A stretch of 64,000 nucleotides of DNA from positions 119,631-183,630 of the forward strand of contig CBDEWC010000025.1 of the NCBI GenBank assembly GCA_965243695.1, written 5' to 3'. The DNA comes from JAKVCB01 sp965243695 (GTDB taxonomy: Bacteria; Planctomycetota; Planctomycetia; Pirellulales; Lacipirellulaceae). This document shows, piece after piece, positions 62,448 through 64,000 of this stretch. Both the position numbers and the translations under genes were made by a program. Positions within the stretch are counted from its first letter, which is position 1. Each line of letters opens with the position of its first letter. The notes below the pieces were generated by a model, which did not search any database, was not told the origin of the DNA, and saw only the letters and a list, made by a program, of their open reading frames with translations.

Positions 62448-63580
62448 GTGGACCGGTGGGCACCGAGTCTCACCTGATTCTCCGATTGTTTCAGGTAACG
62501 CAAAAACTTCACTTCTAACATCTTCCATTCGTCTCCGAAAAATAGTTCGAAGTCGGCAATTCGGTCGGCTGCCGGGTAGGCGCTAAACATGGGGCGAGCT
62601 GCTGATTTTTCCAGGTACTGGCAGTACTGCCGTGGTTGCGTTTCGTACAGGTAGAAGGATAAGGCCCAGGCAGTTGCATAAGCCCCTGTCGCGTCATGTT
62701 GAAACGCCGAGTCTGATGCGACCAGCATCCGTAAAGCTCCTTCATGCCATTTCGGTCGGACGTGACGCCGAAAGTCGTTGAATCGTCTTTGGTTCAGACG
62801 GGCTTGTTGCGACTGATTTGGATTGGAACCCCACGCACCAGACGACTCGAATAGGGTTGCCAATCCTTCGGATAGCCAGCGTGGTGTTGTTGTAAATCTT
62901 GTGTGAATACCCACATTGTAGGCAGCTTGATGTGTTGCTTCGTGAATGATGGTGCGGGCGTTCTCGGACCAATCGCCCTGGTCCGTTGTTGAACTGTCAA
63001 AGAGGTACACCCGATTGGATTGGGGATCGTAATGACCGAGGTAGCCAGGTTGCAGGGGCGTTCTTTGGATTGCGGCGTGCCGATAATATTCAGCCTGATT
63101 GCGAAATACGATTGCTACTAATGGATATTGTGGTTCCTGAGTCAAAAATCCACGTACGCGAAAGCAGTGTTGGAAGGACCGATAGAGTTCTTCAAATCGC
63201 TGAGCCCAGAGAGTTTTTTGACCACCCGGGTGAACCACGATGTAATGTTGTGTGGTTGTTAACTCGAAGTGACCACCAAACTCTTCCCGCAGAGATCGTT
63301 TCATGAATCGCATCTCGTAACCGAAAAAATGAGGGGATGTTTTTTTGCTCTCGGTCGCGTTTTGAGGATTGAATTGATAAAGGGCCCCATTACGTCCCAG
63401 CAAAAACATTTGTGTGTCAGTCCAGTAGAGTGGCTTCCCTTCGACCAGTTTTCCGTCGACGCGTGCACGAAACATAAATTCAGCACCCTCGCTGTGACTG
63501 ACCCAGGGAGTTACCAGGGCAATCGCAAGGCTGATTTGCAAAGCATTTCGCCTATGGTGCACGAGTGGGAGGTGGCGCAT
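62429..63580 (-). CDS. DUF1570 protein, zinc-peptidase-like
   Basis: A 383-residue protein with a signal peptide (NALQISLAIALVTPWVSHSEG). The metal-binding HEATHQ motif, part of TIIHEATHQAAYNVG near residue 236, and the downstream WLSEGLATLFE are the DUF1570 (peptidase MA-like) signature, as in gluzincins with HExxH and a third ligand Glu. The N-terminal domain (EFMFRARVDGKLVEGKPLYW) is a SLA1-homology-1-like fold in other planctomycetes. The ATG at 63580 begins the signal; the longer open frame upstream is not conserved. It overlaps the TPR gene by 19 bases at the 3' end. Confidence 0.9.
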   Translation of the reverse strand: MRHLPLVHHRRNALQISLAIALVTPWVSHSEGAEFMFRARVDGKLVEGKPLYWTDTQMFLLGRNGALYQFNPQNATESKKTSPHFFGYEMRFMKRSLREEFGGHFELTTTQHYIVVHPGGQKTLWAQRFEELYRSFQHCFRVRGFLTQEPQYPLVAIVFRNQAEYYRHAAIQRTPLQPGYLGHYDPQSNRVYLFDSSTTDQGDWSENARTIIHEATHQAAYNVGIHTRFTTTPRWLSEGLATLFESSGAWGSNPNQSQQARLNQRRFNDFRRHVRPKWHEGALRMLVASDSAFQHDATGAYATAWALSFYLYETQPRQYCQYLEKSAARPMFSAYPAADRIADFELFFGDEWKMLEVKFLRYLKQSENQVRLGAHRSTQKSAV

Positions 63581-63751
63581 TTCTGTTTGAGACCCTGGGT
63601 ATCGGCGAAAGCCGATGTTGTTCGGAGTGCAATCGCAGGCGACATGAGGGTTTTTGACACAGAGCCGAGCCCGCATCCCATTGAACCCTAGCACATTCCT
63701 TATCCTCACAATCCACAGACGTGCGCCATCTCATCCGATAGAATGCAAAGT

Positions 63752-64000
63752 ATGGATCCTTCCCAGACACATCATCCATGGTTGCCAGGTGGAAAATTCA
63801 AAACGATCGCACTGTGTGGTAGGAATCACCCGGTCTGGCTGTTGCTGGTTGTTTTGTCATCTGTCGTGTTTATTTCGGAATTGGCTGCGGGTGAGCCCAA
63901 ATTACAGCGATCGATTAACAAGCGGGTTCATCAACTCAATGACGACCGTGCACAAATCCGCAAGGATGCCGCGGATGCGTTGGTGGGACTTGCCGGAAGT
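63752..64000 (+). CDS. HEAT-repeat-type exported protein, partial
   Basis: The start of a gene open to the window edge, 83 residues seen. A basic N-terminus is followed by a hydrophobic segment (VWLLLVVLSSVVFISELAAG), a likely signal peptide. Then LNDDRAQIRKDAADALVGLA has the pattern of HEAT/PBS-lyase-type helical repeats, common in planctomycetes. A second in-frame ATG at 63743 is possible. It diverges from the DUF1570 gene. Confidence 0.7.
   Translation, partial: MDPSQTHHPWLPGGKFKTIALCGRNHPVWLLLVVLSSVVFISELAAGEPKLQRSINKRVHQLNDDRAQIRKDAADALVGLAGS

Overview
The window looks like chromosomal DNA from a planctomycete, most likely in or near the Pirellulales. The evidence is the gene content. 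There is a DUF1549/DUF1553 gene next to a DUF1501 gene, two DUF1559 pseudopilin-like genes, a cysteine-rich YTV-repeat surface protein, a DUF1570 peptidase-like protein and a DUF4254 protein. A secreted beta-helix protein carries the planctomycete-type 'LEERALLSA' leader plus dockerin-like repeats. Several exported proteins of unknown function resemble no family outside this phylum that I know. No phage, transposase, CRISPR array or plasmid function is visible. This is mostly core and lineage-specific chromosome with a sprinkling of decay.

Layout. 1-6.5 kb: partial yjbQ, a small conserved gene followed by a 4 x 23 bp tandem repeat and a terminator, csrA, spoVG with an inserted zinc ribbon, ispE, a DUF368 transporter and tmk. 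6.6-14.9 kb: a run of minus-strand envelope genes (TolC-like lipoprotein, two proteins of unknown function, beta-helix/dockerin surface protein). 15.1-20.6 kb: the DUF1549/1553-DUF1501 pair and a membrane-anchored coiled-coil protein. 20.8-26 kb: DCC thiol-oxidoreductase, panB, an exported basic protein, gap (TTG start) and a coiled-coil lipoprotein. 26.3-29.5 kb: tRNA-Gly, trigger factor and two tandem clpP genes. 29.7-34 kb: a DUF255 thioredoxin-fold protein, two small membrane proteins and an M28 cyclotransferase-like peptidase. 34.3-39.1 kb: a glycan cluster (DUF4254, GT4, GT9, polymerase-like membrane protein). 39.1-42.2 kb: a 1 kb gene-free stretch, then sat (frameshifted near its 3' end) and cysC. 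42.2-45.4 kb: a tandemly duplicated two-gene unit, DUF1559 plus a small membrane coiled-coil protein, in which one small-gene copy has decayed. 45.9-50.8 kb: secreted FKBP, YTV protein, Nif3-like protein and a TIM-barrel epimerase-like protein. 50.8-57.9 kb: PLP decarboxylase, penicillin-acylase-family hydrolase and a sugar ABC transporter in which a permease and the solute-binding protein are one polypeptide. 57.9-64 kb: a 29-residue basic ribosome-associated-like protein, a zinc-ribbon/terpenoid-cyclase-fold membrane protein, a TPR protein, a DUF1570 protein and the start of a HEAT-repeat protein.

Two signals cut across the annotation. First, at least twelve short tandem duplications (12-23 bp units, two to four copies) are scattered over the window. 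Inside intact genes the units are multiples of three and become amino-acid repeats. Outside genes, and in one decayed gene, they mostly are not. Second, several genes show lesions that can be read directly: sat, the duplicated small membrane gene, and a probable relic upstream of nif3. The most unusual intact architectures are the permease/binding-protein fusion, the SpoVG zinc-ribbon insertion and the zinc-ribbon/membrane/cyclase-fold fusion. I see no complete new defence or mobile system.
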